In this document: positions 27,605-35,802 of the stretch, one piece after another
Layout: the number at the start of each line of letters is the position of its first letter
Position numbering within the stretch: position 1 is the first letter of the stretch
Translations under genes and position numbers: made by a program
Notes under the pieces: model-generated
Databases searched by the model: none
The model's input: only the letters and a program-made list of their open reading frames with translations
What the model was told of the DNA's origin: nothing
Assembly (NCBI GenBank): GCA_026126205.1
Contig: JAHCJP010000001.1
Location: 806,001 to 870,000, forward strand
Length of the DNA: 64,000 nt
Source of the DNA: Maricaulaceae bacterium
GTDB taxonomy: Bacteria > Pseudomonadota > Alphaproteobacteria > Caulobacterales > Maricaulaceae
Reading direction: 5' to 3'

Positions 27605-27828
27605 TTCCTTCCTCCAGAATCCTGTTCCGTCGCGCTCAGCGACCGATGAAACAACATCGCCAGGCCAAGCGCAGCAGCCGCGGGCGGCGCGGCCCAGACC
27701 AGCGCCAGCGGCCAGGCTGGCGCGAAACCGGCCAGCAGATTCGCCGTCACCATGGCCGCCTGGGCGGACAGCCCGCCCAGAAGCAGAAAGTAGGCGAGAC
27801 GGTTTGCGCCCGCGTGCGCGGCGGCCAT
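27601..27828 (-). CDS. Small membrane protein
   Basis: A 75-residue protein with two predicted TM segments (residues ~10-32 and ~38-58, Ala/Leu/Trp-rich) and a basic C-terminus. The ATG at 27828 is chosen because it begins the hydrophobic region. Its stop overlaps the YbjQ start (ATGA). No family recognised. Confidence 0.6.
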   Translation of the reverse strand: MAAAHAGANRLAYFLLLGGLSAQAAMVTANLLAGFAPAWPLALVWAAPPAAAALGLAMLFHRSLSATEQDSGGRK

Positions 27829-27977
27829 GCGAATCTCCCTTGCCTCGTCCCCGGAATGGTTCAGGCATCGTGCGTCGGGGTTGGGGCGAAAACAAGCTTG
27901 CGACACGGCGAAAGCAGAGGGAACGCCAAGGGCCGCATCCCGCTTGCCCGCGCAGCGTTCGGCGGCGATAAGGCGGC

Positions 27978-28361
27978 ATGACCAATGATTCAGCGACCCC
28001 GATGCCCGAACATCCCGGCGAACGCGATGAACGCATCATCGCCGGCGTGGTCTACATCCTGTTCCTGATCGGGCCGGCCAACGGCCTGACCATGCTGATC
28101 GGCGCGATCATCGGCTGGATAAGGATGGACAAGGCGCCGGAATGGCTGCGCGGACACTATGTGTATTCGATCCGCACCCTGCTTTACGCGCTGGCGGCGG
28201 CGATCCTCGGCGCGGTGCTGATCCTGACCATCATCTTCTCGCTGGTCGGCATTCTGCTGATCTCGCTGATCGCCATCTGGGTGGTGGTTCGCAGCGCCAT
28301 CGGCCTGATCCGCCTTGTCGATGGCCGTGGCCATCCCGACCCGAAGGCGTTGTTGTTCTAG
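27978..28361 (+). CDS. DUF4870-like membrane protein
   Basis: A 127-residue inner-membrane protein with about three TM segments and the DUF4870 pattern (charged N-terminus, IIAGVVYILFLIGPANGLTMLIGAIIGWI, WLRGHYVYSIRTLL). Function unknown. It is the only plus-strand gene in this stretch and is convergent with the acyl-CoA dehydrogenase. Confidence 0.8.
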   Translation: MTNDSATPMPEHPGERDERIIAGVVYILFLIGPANGLTMLIGAIIGWIRMDKAPEWLRGHYVYSIRTLLYALAAAILGAVLILTIIFSLVGILLISLIAIWVVVRSAIGLIRLVDGRGHPDPKALLF

Positions 28362-28370
28362 GCGAAATTT

Positions 28371-30155
28371 CTACTCCACCCCCAGCGCCGCGTCGCCGGG
28401 CAGCAAGTCTTCCCCCATGCAGATATCGGCCAGCGCCGCGGGCGCGGCGGCCAGCACCGCCTCGGCGAAAAAGCGCGCGATCTCGATGCGCCCTTCGGCG
28501 TAATCGGGGTCCCCAACATCCTCCTTCAACCGCCTTTGCGCCGCCACTGCGCCGACACACAGCAGCCATCCGCCAGTCACTTCACTGACCAGTTTCAGAA
28601 ACGGCGCCGCCCCAGCCAGCGCGTCGGCGCGTTCGCGGCGCGAATCCGTCAGCCATTTCGCCGCCCGTTCCAGCGCGTCGGCGGCGGGGCGCAGGCGTTT
28701 GGCCAGCGGTGGCAGATCGGGGTTGGAGGAGGTCGCGCAATCTTCCGCCGTCTGGCGGATGTCCTCCAGCAGTTCGCGCAGCGGAAGGCCGCCCTGCATG
28801 GGCAGTTTGCGGCCCACAAGGTCCATCGCCTGAATGCCGTTCGTGCCCTCGTATATCGGGGCGATGCGCGCGTCGCGGAAATGCTGGGCGGCGCCGGTCT
28901 CCTCGATATAGCCCATGCCGCCATGGATCTGGACGCCGAGGGAGGCGGCCTCGACCCCGATATCGGTCGACCAGGCCTTGGCCAGGGGGATCAGTAATTC
29001 CTCGCGGCGTTTCGCCCAGGCGCGCTCTTCCTCATCCGGGTCGAACGCGGCCTCGTCGGCGCTGACGGCGCAGTGATAGCAAAGCGCCCGCGCCGCCTCG
29101 ATCTTCGCCTTCGCCACGGCCAGCATCCGCCGCACGTCGGGATGGTCGATGATGGCGTGCGGCGGCGGCCCCTCGCCGTCCGGCGCGCGGCCCTGCCGGC
29201 GCTCCTGCGCGAAGGTCAGCGCGCGCTGATAGGCCGCCTCGGCGACGCCGACGCCCTGCACGCCGACATTCAGGCGGGCGGAGTTCATCATCGTGAACAT
29301 CGCCGCCATGCCGGCGTTCTCGGCCCCTATCAACCAGCCCCTGGCGCCCGAAAACTCCATCACGCAGGTGGGGCTGCCATGAATGCCCAGCTTGTGCTCA
29401 AGCCCGATGGCCTTCACCGCGTTGCGCTTTCCGGGCGCGCCTTTCGCATCGGGGATGAATTTCGGGACCAGGAACAGCGATATGCCTTTCGTGCCCTCCG
29501 GCGCGCCCGGCGTGCGCGCCAGCACCAGGTGCACGATGTTCTCAGCACAATCGTGCTCACCCCAGGTGATGAAAATCTTCTGCCCGGTGACGGCCCAGCT
29601 TCCGTCACCGTCCGGTTCAGCCCTGGTCTTCAGGGCGCCGACATCCGATCCCGCCTGCGGCTCGGTCAGGTTCATCGTCGCCGACCATTCGCCGCCGATA
29701 AGCTTTGGCAGATAAAGGGCGCGCTGGTCTTCGCTACCGTGGGCGATCAGCGCCTCGATGGCGCCGAAGGTCAGCATTGGGCCAAGACCGAAGGCCATGT
29801 TGGAAGCCTGCAGCATCTCCAGCACCGCCGAGCCCAGCGCCCGCGGCAGGCCCATGCCGCCATGTTCGGGGCGAAACTGCAGCCCCTGCCAGCCGCCCTC
29901 GACGAACTGCGCATAGGCTTGGCGGAAGCCTTTCGGCGTCGTCACCGCGCCGTCCTTCAGCGTGCAGCCTTCCAGGTCGCCGCTGCGGTTCAGCGGCGCC
30001 AGCACGTCATTGGCGAACTTCGCCGCCTCCTCCAGCACCGCCGCCGTCAAGTCGTCCGACAGCTCGTCGAAGGCCCCGGTGGCCTTCAACCCGTCCATGG
30101 CGGCGATCTCCTGCAGCGCGAAGCGAATATCCGCGACCGGCGCGCGATAGGTCAT
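28371..30155 (-). CDS. Acyl-CoA dehydrogenase (DmdC-like long form)
   Basis: A 594-residue FAD-dependent acyl-CoA dehydrogenase. The N-terminal domain carries TEPQAGSDVGALKTRA, the middle has KIFITWGEHD, and the C-terminal part has IHGGMGYIEETGAAQHFRDARI and YEGTNGIQAMDLVGRKL. The length and the extra C-terminal domain are typical of the group that includes 3-methylmercaptopropionyl-CoA dehydrogenase DmdC. Substrate chain specificity cannot be read from sequence alone. The start at 30155 excludes a non-conserved N-terminal extension. Confidence 0.93.
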   Translation of the reverse strand: MTYRAPVADIRFALQEIAAMDGLKATGAFDELSDDLTAAVLEEAAKFANDVLAPLNRSGDLEGCTLKDGAVTTPKGFRQAYAQFVEGGWQGLQFRPEHGGMGLPRALGSAVLEMLQASNMAFGLGPMLTFGAIEALIAHGSEDQRALYLPKLIGGEWSATMNLTEPQAGSDVGALKTRAEPDGDGSWAVTGQKIFITWGEHDCAENIVHLVLARTPGAPEGTKGISLFLVPKFIPDAKGAPGKRNAVKAIGLEHKLGIHGSPTCVMEFSGARGWLIGAENAGMAAMFTMMNSARLNVGVQGVGVAEAAYQRALTFAQERRQGRAPDGEGPPPHAIIDHPDVRRMLAVAKAKIEAARALCYHCAVSADEAAFDPDEEERAWAKRREELLIPLAKAWSTDIGVEAASLGVQIHGGMGYIEETGAAQHFRDARIAPIYEGTNGIQAMDLVGRKLPMQGGLPLRELLEDIRQTAEDCATSSNPDLPPLAKRLRPAADALERAAKWLTDSRRERADALAGAAPFLKLVSEVTGGWLLCVGAVAAQRRLKEDVGDPDYAEGRIEIARFFAEAVLAAAPAALADICMGEDLLPGDAALGVE

Positions 30156-30306
30156 CTGGCGGCCCTCCCAGCCTGTCGTCGCAGTGTTAAGCGCCCCGCG
30201 CGGCGCGGCAAGCGCGGAAGGCCGCACCAAGTGCGGAAACGCCGTGTTTCTTCCGTCTCGCCAATGTGTGATTGGGCGCGGGACCAGCACGCGCTAGAGT
30301 CACAAC

Positions 30307-30924
30307 ATGAGGTTCGCCGTGCTCGCCCCGCTGTTCGCCGCGCTGGCGCTGGCCGCCTGCGTCAGCACGCCGGTTACGGATCCCGTCCGCTTGCCGGCCG
30401 GCGAGTGGCGGCTGGACCCGAAACACGCCTCGGTGACCTGGCGGGCGCGGCACCTGGGGCTGAGCTGGACCACCGGACGCTTCGACAATGTGGACGCGAC
30501 GCTGCGCTTCGACCCCGCGAACCCGCAAAGCGCCGAACTGACGGCGATCATCGACGCCACGTCAATTTCCACCGGCCAGCCGGATTTCGACGACACCTTG
30601 CGCAGCGCCGGCTGGTTCGACGTGGAGCGCCATCCGCAGATCGTGTTCCGCTCCGCCGAGGTGTTCGTGAACGGCGACGATATCGGCCGCGCGCGTGGCG
30701 AACTGACCCTGAAGGGCGTGACCCGCGAAGCCGAAATGCGCATCGAGTTCTATGGCGGCCTGTTCAATCTGCTGGAGGGGCGCGACACCATCGGCTTCGG
30801 GGCCGACCTGACGGTCTCGCGCTCCGATTTCGGGATCGGCGCGCTTGTTCCGCCGCCGTTCGCGGGCGATGACATCCAGATCCGCATCGAGGCGGAATTC
30901 CTGCGCGAAAGGGACAGGCGATGA
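30307..30924 (+). CDS. YceI-family lipoprotein
   Basis: A 205-residue lipoprotein: signal MRFAVLAPLFAALALAAC with the lipid-bearing Cys at 18. The YceI lipocalin-like fold follows (EWRLDPKHASVTWRARHLGLSWTTGRFDNVDATLRF), a beta-barrel that binds isoprenoid-type hydrophobic ligands. It overlaps the cytochrome b561 gene by four bases; a second YceI follows that. Confidence 0.92.
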   Translation: MRFAVLAPLFAALALAACVSTPVTDPVRLPAGEWRLDPKHASVTWRARHLGLSWTTGRFDNVDATLRFDPANPQSAELTAIIDATSISTGQPDFDDTLRSAGWFDVERHPQIVFRSAEVFVNGDDIGRARGELTLKGVTREAEMRIEFYGGLFNLLEGRDTIGFGADLTVSRSDFGIGALVPPPFAGDDIQIRIEAEFLRERDRR

Positions 30925-31496
30925 GCGCAAAGACCCGATACGACGCCGTGGCGATCATTCTGCACTGGCTGATCGCCGCCATGCTGGTGGGCATGATCTT
31001 TTTCGGCTGGTGGATGGGCGATCTGCCGGATGAGGACTTCGTGCGGAAGTTCGAGGCCTACCAGCTGCATAAATCTTTCGGAATCCTGATTCTGGCGCTG
31101 TCGCTCGTCCGCCTCGGCTGGCGGCTGGCGCACAAGGCGCCGCCGCTGCCCGAAACCATGAAGGGGTGGGAGAAGGCGCTGGCGCGCGCCACGCACTGGG
31201 CCTTCTACGCGCTGATGATCGGCATGCCGCTGGGCGGCTGGGCCGTCGCCTCGGCCTCGCCGCTGAACATCCCCACCGTGGTGTTCGGCCTGTTCGAGCT
31301 GCCGCGCCTGCCGGTGCCGCGCGGCGAAGAGACCGAAGCGCTGCTGGCTTTCATGCACGGCCGCGGGGCGTGGGCGATCCTGATCCTGCTGGCGCTGCAT
31401 GCAGGCGCGGCGATCAAGCACCATATACACGACCGCGACGACGTGCTGACCCGCATGGTCCCGCTGCTGAAACCGATGAAAGGCAAGCCTGAATGA
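30921..31496 (+). CDS. Cytochrome b561
   Basis: A 191-residue diheme inner-membrane cytochrome with four TM helices. Conserved histidines lie in ILHWLIAAML, YQLHKSFGIL, ATHWAFYAL and LHAGAAIKHHI. It relays electrons from quinol. It is sandwiched between two YceI genes with ATGA overlaps on both sides, a common arrangement suggesting a quinone-related function. Confidence 0.94.
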   Translation: MSAKTRYDAVAIILHWLIAAMLVGMIFFGWWMGDLPDEDFVRKFEAYQLHKSFGILILALSLVRLGWRLAHKAPPLPETMKGWEKALARATHWAFYALMIGMPLGGWAVASASPLNIPTVVFGLFELPRLPVPRGEETEALLAFMHGRGAWAILILLALHAGAAIKHHIHDRDDVLTRMVPLLKPMKGKPE

Positions 31497-32032
31497 TCCG
31501 CCTCGCCCTCGCCGCCGCCCTGGCCGCCGCCCCCGCCGCACAGGCGCAGGACTGGACCGTTGATCATGAATCCAGCCGCGTCGGCTTCGAGACCGAGGCG
31601 CTGGGGACCGCGGTAAGCGGGCAGTTCCGCGAGTTCGATGCCGGGATCCGTTTCGACCCGGACGATCTGGAGAGCGCCGTCATCCGCGCCGTGGTGCGCG
31701 TCGGCTCGGTCGCCACCGGATCGTCGCAGACCGACGGGGCGCTGACCGACCGTTCCGGCTTCCACCCGTCGCAGTTTCCGGAAGCCGTATTCGTCTCCGA
31801 ACGGGTCGAACGCGATGGCGAGGGCTATGTGGCGCACGGCGCGCTGACCATCCGCGGCGAAAGCCGCGACATCGCCCTGCCGTTTGCGCTCACCATCGAC
31901 GGCGGGCGCGCCGTGGCGCAGGGCGGTTTCGAGATCGACCGTGCTGATTTCGGCATCGGCGGGCGCAGCTGGGGCGACGCGGCGCGCCATGTGCGCGTGC
32001 TTCTGCATATCGAGGCGGACCGGGCGCATTGA
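31493..32032 (+). CDS. YceI-family periplasmic protein
   Basis: A 179-residue YceI protein with a cleavable signal peptide (cleaved around AQAQD) and no lipobox, unlike the first copy. The core motifs WTVDHESSRVGFETEALGTAVSGQF and ESAVIRAVVRV are conserved. Last gene of the three-gene operon. Confidence 0.93.
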   Translation: MIRLALAAALAAAPAAQAQDWTVDHESSRVGFETEALGTAVSGQFREFDAGIRFDPDDLESAVIRAVVRVGSVATGSSQTDGALTDRSGFHPSQFPEAVFVSERVERDGEGYVAHGALTIRGESRDIALPFALTIDGGRAVAQGGFEIDRADFGIGGRSWGDAARHVRVLLHIEADRAH

Positions 32033-32037
32033 CCGCT

Positions 32038-32055
32038 TGTATCCTATAGGCTACA
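32038..32055. promoter_or_regulatory. Palindromic operator upstream of toxin-antitoxin pair
   Basis: An 18-bp near-perfect palindrome (TGTA, CCTATAGG, TACA halves, 16 of 18 positions symmetric) ends eight bases before the toxin start codon. It is a likely autoregulatory site for the antitoxin. Confidence 0.6.
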
Positions 32056-32062
32056 TTTCAGC

Positions 32063-32365
32063 GTGCTTGAGGTTCGCAGCACCGCGCGCTTTTCGCGCTG
32101 GTTAGACCGGTTGAAAGACGAGCGTGCGAAAGCCCGCATCGCCTTGAGAATCCGCCGGGTCTCGCTTGGAAACTTCGGCGACGTGAAAAGCTTGGGCGAC
32201 GGCGTCAGCGAACTGCGGATCGATTACGGGCCGGGTTACCGAGTGTATTTCTTCAGAACCGGCGGAACCGTGGTGGTTCTGCTGGCTGGTGGCGACAAAC
32301 GAAGCCAGAGCCGGGACATCGCCGCCGCCAAGGCGCTAGCGGCGGAATTGAAGGAGCAGCGATGA
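32063..32365 (+). CDS. RelE/ParE-family toxin (HigB-like)
   Basis: A 100-residue toxin of the addiction-module killer group: EVRSTARFSRWLDRL, LGNFGDVKSLGDGVSELRID, YGPGYRVYF and VVLLAGGDKRSQ are the family core strands. It is probably an mRNA interferase. GTG start at 32063. The antitoxin start overlaps its stop by four bases. Confidence 0.92.
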   Translation: MLEVRSTARFSRWLDRLKDERAKARIALRIRRVSLGNFGDVKSLGDGVSELRIDYGPGYRVYFFRTGGTVVVLLAGGDKRSQSRDIAAAKALAAELKEQR

Positions 32366-32664
32366 GCGTCAAGACCAGACCCTGGGACGCGGCGGAGCAT
32401 CTCGGCACTGACGAGGCTGTCGCCGAATACCTCAGCGCCGCCATCGAGGACGGTGATCCGAAACTGATCGCCGCCGCCATCGGCGATATCGCCCGCGCCC
32501 GCGGCATGACCCGCATCGCCCGCGAAACCGGCCTGTCGCGGGAATCGCTCTACCGGGCGCTCAGCGAGGACGGAAACCCCAGCTTCGACACCGTCATGCG
32601 CGTGGCGAAAGCCCTGGGCGTGAAACTGGTCGCCCGGCCCGCCGGAGGCGCACAGGCCGCCTGA
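32362..32664 (+). CDS. HigA-like antitoxin
   Basis: A 100-residue DNA-binding antitoxin. It begins KTRPWDAAEHLGTDEAVAEYL and carries a C-terminal helix-turn-helix (MTRIARETGLSRESLYRALSEDGNPSFDTV). It binds and neutralises the upstream toxin and likely represses the shared promoter. Gene order is toxin first. Confidence 0.93.
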   Translation: MSVKTRPWDAAEHLGTDEAVAEYLSAAIEDGDPKLIAAAIGDIARARGMTRIARETGLSRESLYRALSEDGNPSFDTVMRVAKALGVKLVARPAGGAQAA

Positions 32665-32671
32665 TCCTGCT

Positions 32672-33262
32672 CTACTCCTCCTCGGCCTTCAGCTTGCGGC
32701 GTTGCTCCTGGAGGCTGTCGGGATAGTCGCCGACATCGCCGTAATCGAGGAATCCGTGATAGCGCTTGTGGACGCCCTTCACGCGCGCGGCGTGCTTGAT
32801 CGGGCACCAGTACTGCTCGGTCCGCGAGGCGATCTCGTGCACATAGGCGATGACGCCGTTGGCATAGCCGCAATAGACGCAATTGATCTTCTGCAGCACG
32901 TTCAGATAGGCGAGGCGGTGACGGTCGATCACCACGTATTCCCGCCGCTTCACCTGCCGCAGGCCGTAAACCGGAAAACACACCCCTTGATACAGGCTAG
33001 CGATCAGATCCAGCAGCGCCACCGGAACCACCACGATGTAGATGAAGGGCGAGGTCAGGATCGCCAGGAACCCTGAATCGATCAGGAATTTCCGCGCCGT
33101 CAGCTTCAATGATCGGTGCTGCTCTTTAATCTTGCGGCTGAACACCGCGCGGCCATGCGTCCAGCGATAGCTGAGGTCGCGGCGGCGTTCGATCAGCCGC
33201 GATTCCAGCTCGGCTTCCAGATCGCGGATTTTGCCGATCAGTTCGTTGATGTCGCGCTTCAT
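32672..33262 (-). CDS. Conserved membrane-associated protein with Cys motif, unknown function
   Basis: A 196-residue protein. It has an N-terminal coiled helix (residues 1-35, Glu/Arg-rich), a hydrophobic segment (ILTSPFIYIVVVPVALLDLIASLY), then a cysteine-containing region with CVYCGYANG and WCPIKHA, and a charged tail. The two-Cys pair plus a further Cys/His could bind a metal. Close relatives are common in alphaproteobacteria but have no known role. The start at 33262 is set by GGAGG five bases upstream; an upstream ATG at 33292 is less likely. Confidence 0.75.
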   Translation of the reverse strand: MKRDINELIGKIRDLEAELESRLIERRRDLSYRWTHGRAVFSRKIKEQHRSLKLTARKFLIDSGFLAILTSPFIYIVVVPVALLDLIASLYQGVCFPVYGLRQVKRREYVVIDRHRLAYLNVLQKINCVYCGYANGVIAYVHEIASRTEQYWCPIKHAARVKGVHKRYHGFLDYGDVGDYPDSLQEQRRKLKAEEE

Positions 33263-33317
33263 GGCGGCCTCCGGCTCTTTTGCCGCCATCATGCCATGAA
33301 AATGCGGCCCGCGCCGC

Positions 33318-34010
33318 TCAGGCTGATTCGGCGTCCAGCGAATAACCGGCCGAACGCACGGTGCGGATCGGGTCCTTGCCGCCGACGGCGTTCAGCGCCT
33401 TGCGAAGCCGGCCGATATGCACGTCCACGGTTCGGGCCTCGACATACACGTCAGAGCCCCAGACCGCGTCCAGCAATTGTTCGCGCGAGAACACCCGCCG
33501 CGGATGCTGCATCAGATAGTCCAGCAGGCGGAACTCGGTGGGGCCGAGATGGATCTCCTGCCCCGCCCGCTTCACCCGGTGCGCCACCCGGTCCATGACG
33601 ATGTCGCCCACCCGCACCTGGTCGTCGGCGAGACCGGGGCGGATACGCCGCATCACGGCGCGGATGCGCGCGAACAGCTCGGTCATCGAGAACGGTTTGA
33701 CCACATAGTCGTCGGCGCCGGTGTCGAGGCCACGAACGCGGTCGGTCTCTTCACCCCGCGCGGTCAGCATGATGATCGGCACGTTTGCGGTCTCGTGCCG
33801 GCCGCGCAGGCGGCGGGTGACCTCGATGCCCGACACCTTGGGCAGCATCCAGTCGACCAGCACCATGTCCGGCGGCGATTCCTCGGCCAGGATCAGCGCC
33901 TCCTCGCCATCGCCGGCCAGCGAGACCCGGAAGCCTTCCTTTTCGAGATTGTACTGCAACAGCAGGGCGAGAGCGTCCTCGTCCTCGGCGACCAGGATGT
34001 GGGGCTGCAT
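33318..34010 (-). CDS. phoB: Phosphate regulon response regulator PhoB
   Basis: A 230-residue OmpR/PhoB-type regulator. The receiver domain has the phospho-acceptor Asp53 in MVLVDWMLP. The C-terminal winged helix includes FRLLDYLMQHPRRVFSREQLLDAVWG and VDVHIGRLRKAL. It activates pho-box promoters under phosphate limitation. It is downstream of phoR on the same strand with a 148-bp gap; no pst or phoU genes are nearby. Confidence 0.94.
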   Translation of the reverse strand: MQPHILVAEDEDALALLLQYNLEKEGFRVSLAGDGEEALILAEESPPDMVLVDWMLPKVSGIEVTRRLRGRHETANVPIIMLTARGEETDRVRGLDTGADDYVVKPFSMTELFARIRAVMRRIRPGLADDQVRVGDIVMDRVAHRVKRAGQEIHLGPTEFRLLDYLMQHPRRVFSREQLLDAVWGSDVYVEARTVDVHIGRLRKALNAVGGKDPIRTVRSAGYSLDAESA

Positions 34011-34158
34011 CAGGATCTCTCCCTCGGCTGGCGCCGGCGAACGCCGCCAGCGGCTACCGCGCGCCCGGACACTCGCCGGCCGCGTTCAGGCGCAACATGT
34101 GTAATTTCGGCTTAGCGCATGTGACAGCGCGGTGACAGTTCAATGACAACCGCCGGTG

Positions 34159-35553
34159 TCAGCGGACCGCCGCCTCTGGCGTGGCGTCAGGTTTGACGTA
34201 CTCCGGAAAATACGCCGTGAAGACGGATCCGGCGCCCGGCGCGCTTTCGACCACCAGCCCGCCGCGATGACGGTTGACGATATGCTTGACGATGGCGAGG
34301 CCGAGGCCGGTGCCTTCGCGCGGGCCGCTTTTCTGGCCGTCGACGCGGTAGAAGCGCTCCGACAGTCGCGGCAGGTGGCGGCGGTCGATTCCGGGTCCGG
34401 AATCGCGCACCTGCATCGCGGCGTAACGGCGGCCGGACGCGCCGGGCGGAGAGGCGATCGCCAGCCGGGAGGCGTCCGGCGACAGCGGCGACGCAAGCTT
34501 CTCCGCCGCCTCGCGGCTGAGCCCGGCGCGCACCTCGATCAACACCTCGGCGCCGGAGGGGGAGTACTTGATGGCGTTCTCGAGAAGGTTCTGGGCCACT
34601 TCCAGCAACTGGTCGCGGTCGCCGGTCACCCGCGCCGGCCCGCCCGCATCCACGCGCACCGTCACGTTCTTTTCGTCCGCCAGCGGCGCCAGCGCGTCGA
34701 CGATGTCGCCGGCGAGTTTCGACAGATCGGCCTTGCCGCCGGGGGGCAGGTGCTCGTCCATCTCGATCCGCGACAGCGACAACAGGTCGTCAATCAGCCG
34801 CCGCATGCGCTCGGTCTGGTCCTGCATGATGCCCAGGAACCGCTCCTGGGCCGCCTGATCGCCCTTGGCGTGGCCGCGCAGCGTTTCGATGAAACCGGCG
34901 AGCGAGGCCAGCGGCGTGCGCAATTCATGGCTGGCGTTGGCCAGGAAATCGGCCCGCATGCGCTCGATGCGCTTGATCGAGGTCTCGTCCACGAAAACCA
35001 GCACCGCGCGCCAGTCCCGGGCGTCCGCCGCGCCGGGGCGCAGCGGCGTGGCGATAGCCCGGATATGGCTCTCGACCGGCGCCGGCGTCGAGTACTCGAC
35101 CGGCTCGGGCCGTTCGCCGCGCAGCGCGGCGCCGACCGCCTCCAGCACCTGCGGCTGGCGCAAGGCCGCGGACAGCTGGCCACCCTCGCCGCCCAGGCCC
35201 AGAAAGGACCGCGCCGCCGGATTGGCGGTCTCGATCCGCCCGTCCGGCCCGATCAGCAGCACCGGCGCCGGCAGCAGGTTCAGGATTTCCGCCGAATGGT
35301 CGCGTCCTGACGGAACCCTGGCCGCCGCCGCAAGGCGAATCGCCGATTCGCGGCGGAGCCGGGTCAGGCCGGCCATCCACGCCACCGCTGCTGCGGCAGG
35401 TGCGGCGGCCAGCGCGGCCGCCAGCGCCGCGCCTCCGTCCAGCACCCCGGCGAAGCCAAGCAGGGCGGGACCGGCGGCGGCCGCAGCCGCCGTGGCGGCC
35501 GCACCGCGCCAGACCGGCGTCTCATGGCCGGAAGCTTCGGCAACCTTTCGCAA
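34159..35553 (-). CDS. phoR: Phosphate sensor kinase PhoR
   Basis: A 464-residue histidine kinase. Two N-terminal TM segments (residues ~18-36 and ~42-62) are followed by a PAS-like domain (VLLIGPDGRIETANPAARSF). The HisKA box has His209 in ASHELRTPL, and the HATPase domain has NAIKYSP and DSGPGIDRRH...GTGLGL. The start appears to be a TTG at 35553; no in-frame ATG or GTG is available nearby. It transfers phosphate to PhoB. Confidence 0.92.
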   Translation of the reverse strand: MRKVAEASGHETPVWRGAAATAAAAAAGPALLGFAGVLDGGAALAAALAAAPAAAAVAWMAGLTRLRRESAIRLAAAARVPSGRDHSAEILNLLPAPVLLIGPDGRIETANPAARSFLGLGGEGGQLSAALRQPQVLEAVGAALRGERPEPVEYSTPAPVESHIRAIATPLRPGAADARDWRAVLVFVDETSIKRIERMRADFLANASHELRTPLASLAGFIETLRGHAKGDQAAQERFLGIMQDQTERMRRLIDDLLSLSRIEMDEHLPPGGKADLSKLAGDIVDALAPLADEKNVTVRVDAGGPARVTGDRDQLLEVAQNLLENAIKYSPSGAEVLIEVRAGLSREAAEKLASPLSPDASRLAIASPPGASGRRYAAMQVRDSGPGIDRRHLPRLSERFYRVDGQKSGPREGTGLGLAIVKHIVNRHRGGLVVESAPGAGSVFTAYFPEYVKPDATPEAAVR

Positions 35554-35673
35554 AGTTCATTCGCCCTCGCGGCCGGGATCGGCCATAATCCAGCATCGTA
35601 TCGCACAGCCGCGCCTGGTCGCGAACCGTGTTTCGGCGCCGGTAGTTCCGGCGCCTTTTATATGTGTGGACCA

Positions 35674-35766
35674 TCTCGAAAATCGTGATGAATTTTCCGG
35701 CAAACATGATGCTTTTATCGATTTTCGAGAAAATTTTGTTGACTTTCGTGAGGCGCTTCATAGGAT
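35674..35766 (+). promoter_or_regulatory. Promoter and inverted repeat upstream of RND operon
   Basis: A sigma-70-like promoter (TTGACT at 35739-35744, 16-bp spacer, TAGGAT at 35761-35766) precedes the efflux operon. A perfect 12-bp inverted repeat (35674-35685 with 35719-35730) lies directly upstream of the -35 box in an AT-rich patch. The repeat looks like an operator or activator site. No regulator gene is adjacent. Confidence 0.6.
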
Positions 35767-35802
35767 GCCCGCGAATTTGACGCACTGACTGCGGGGAACA
35801 GC

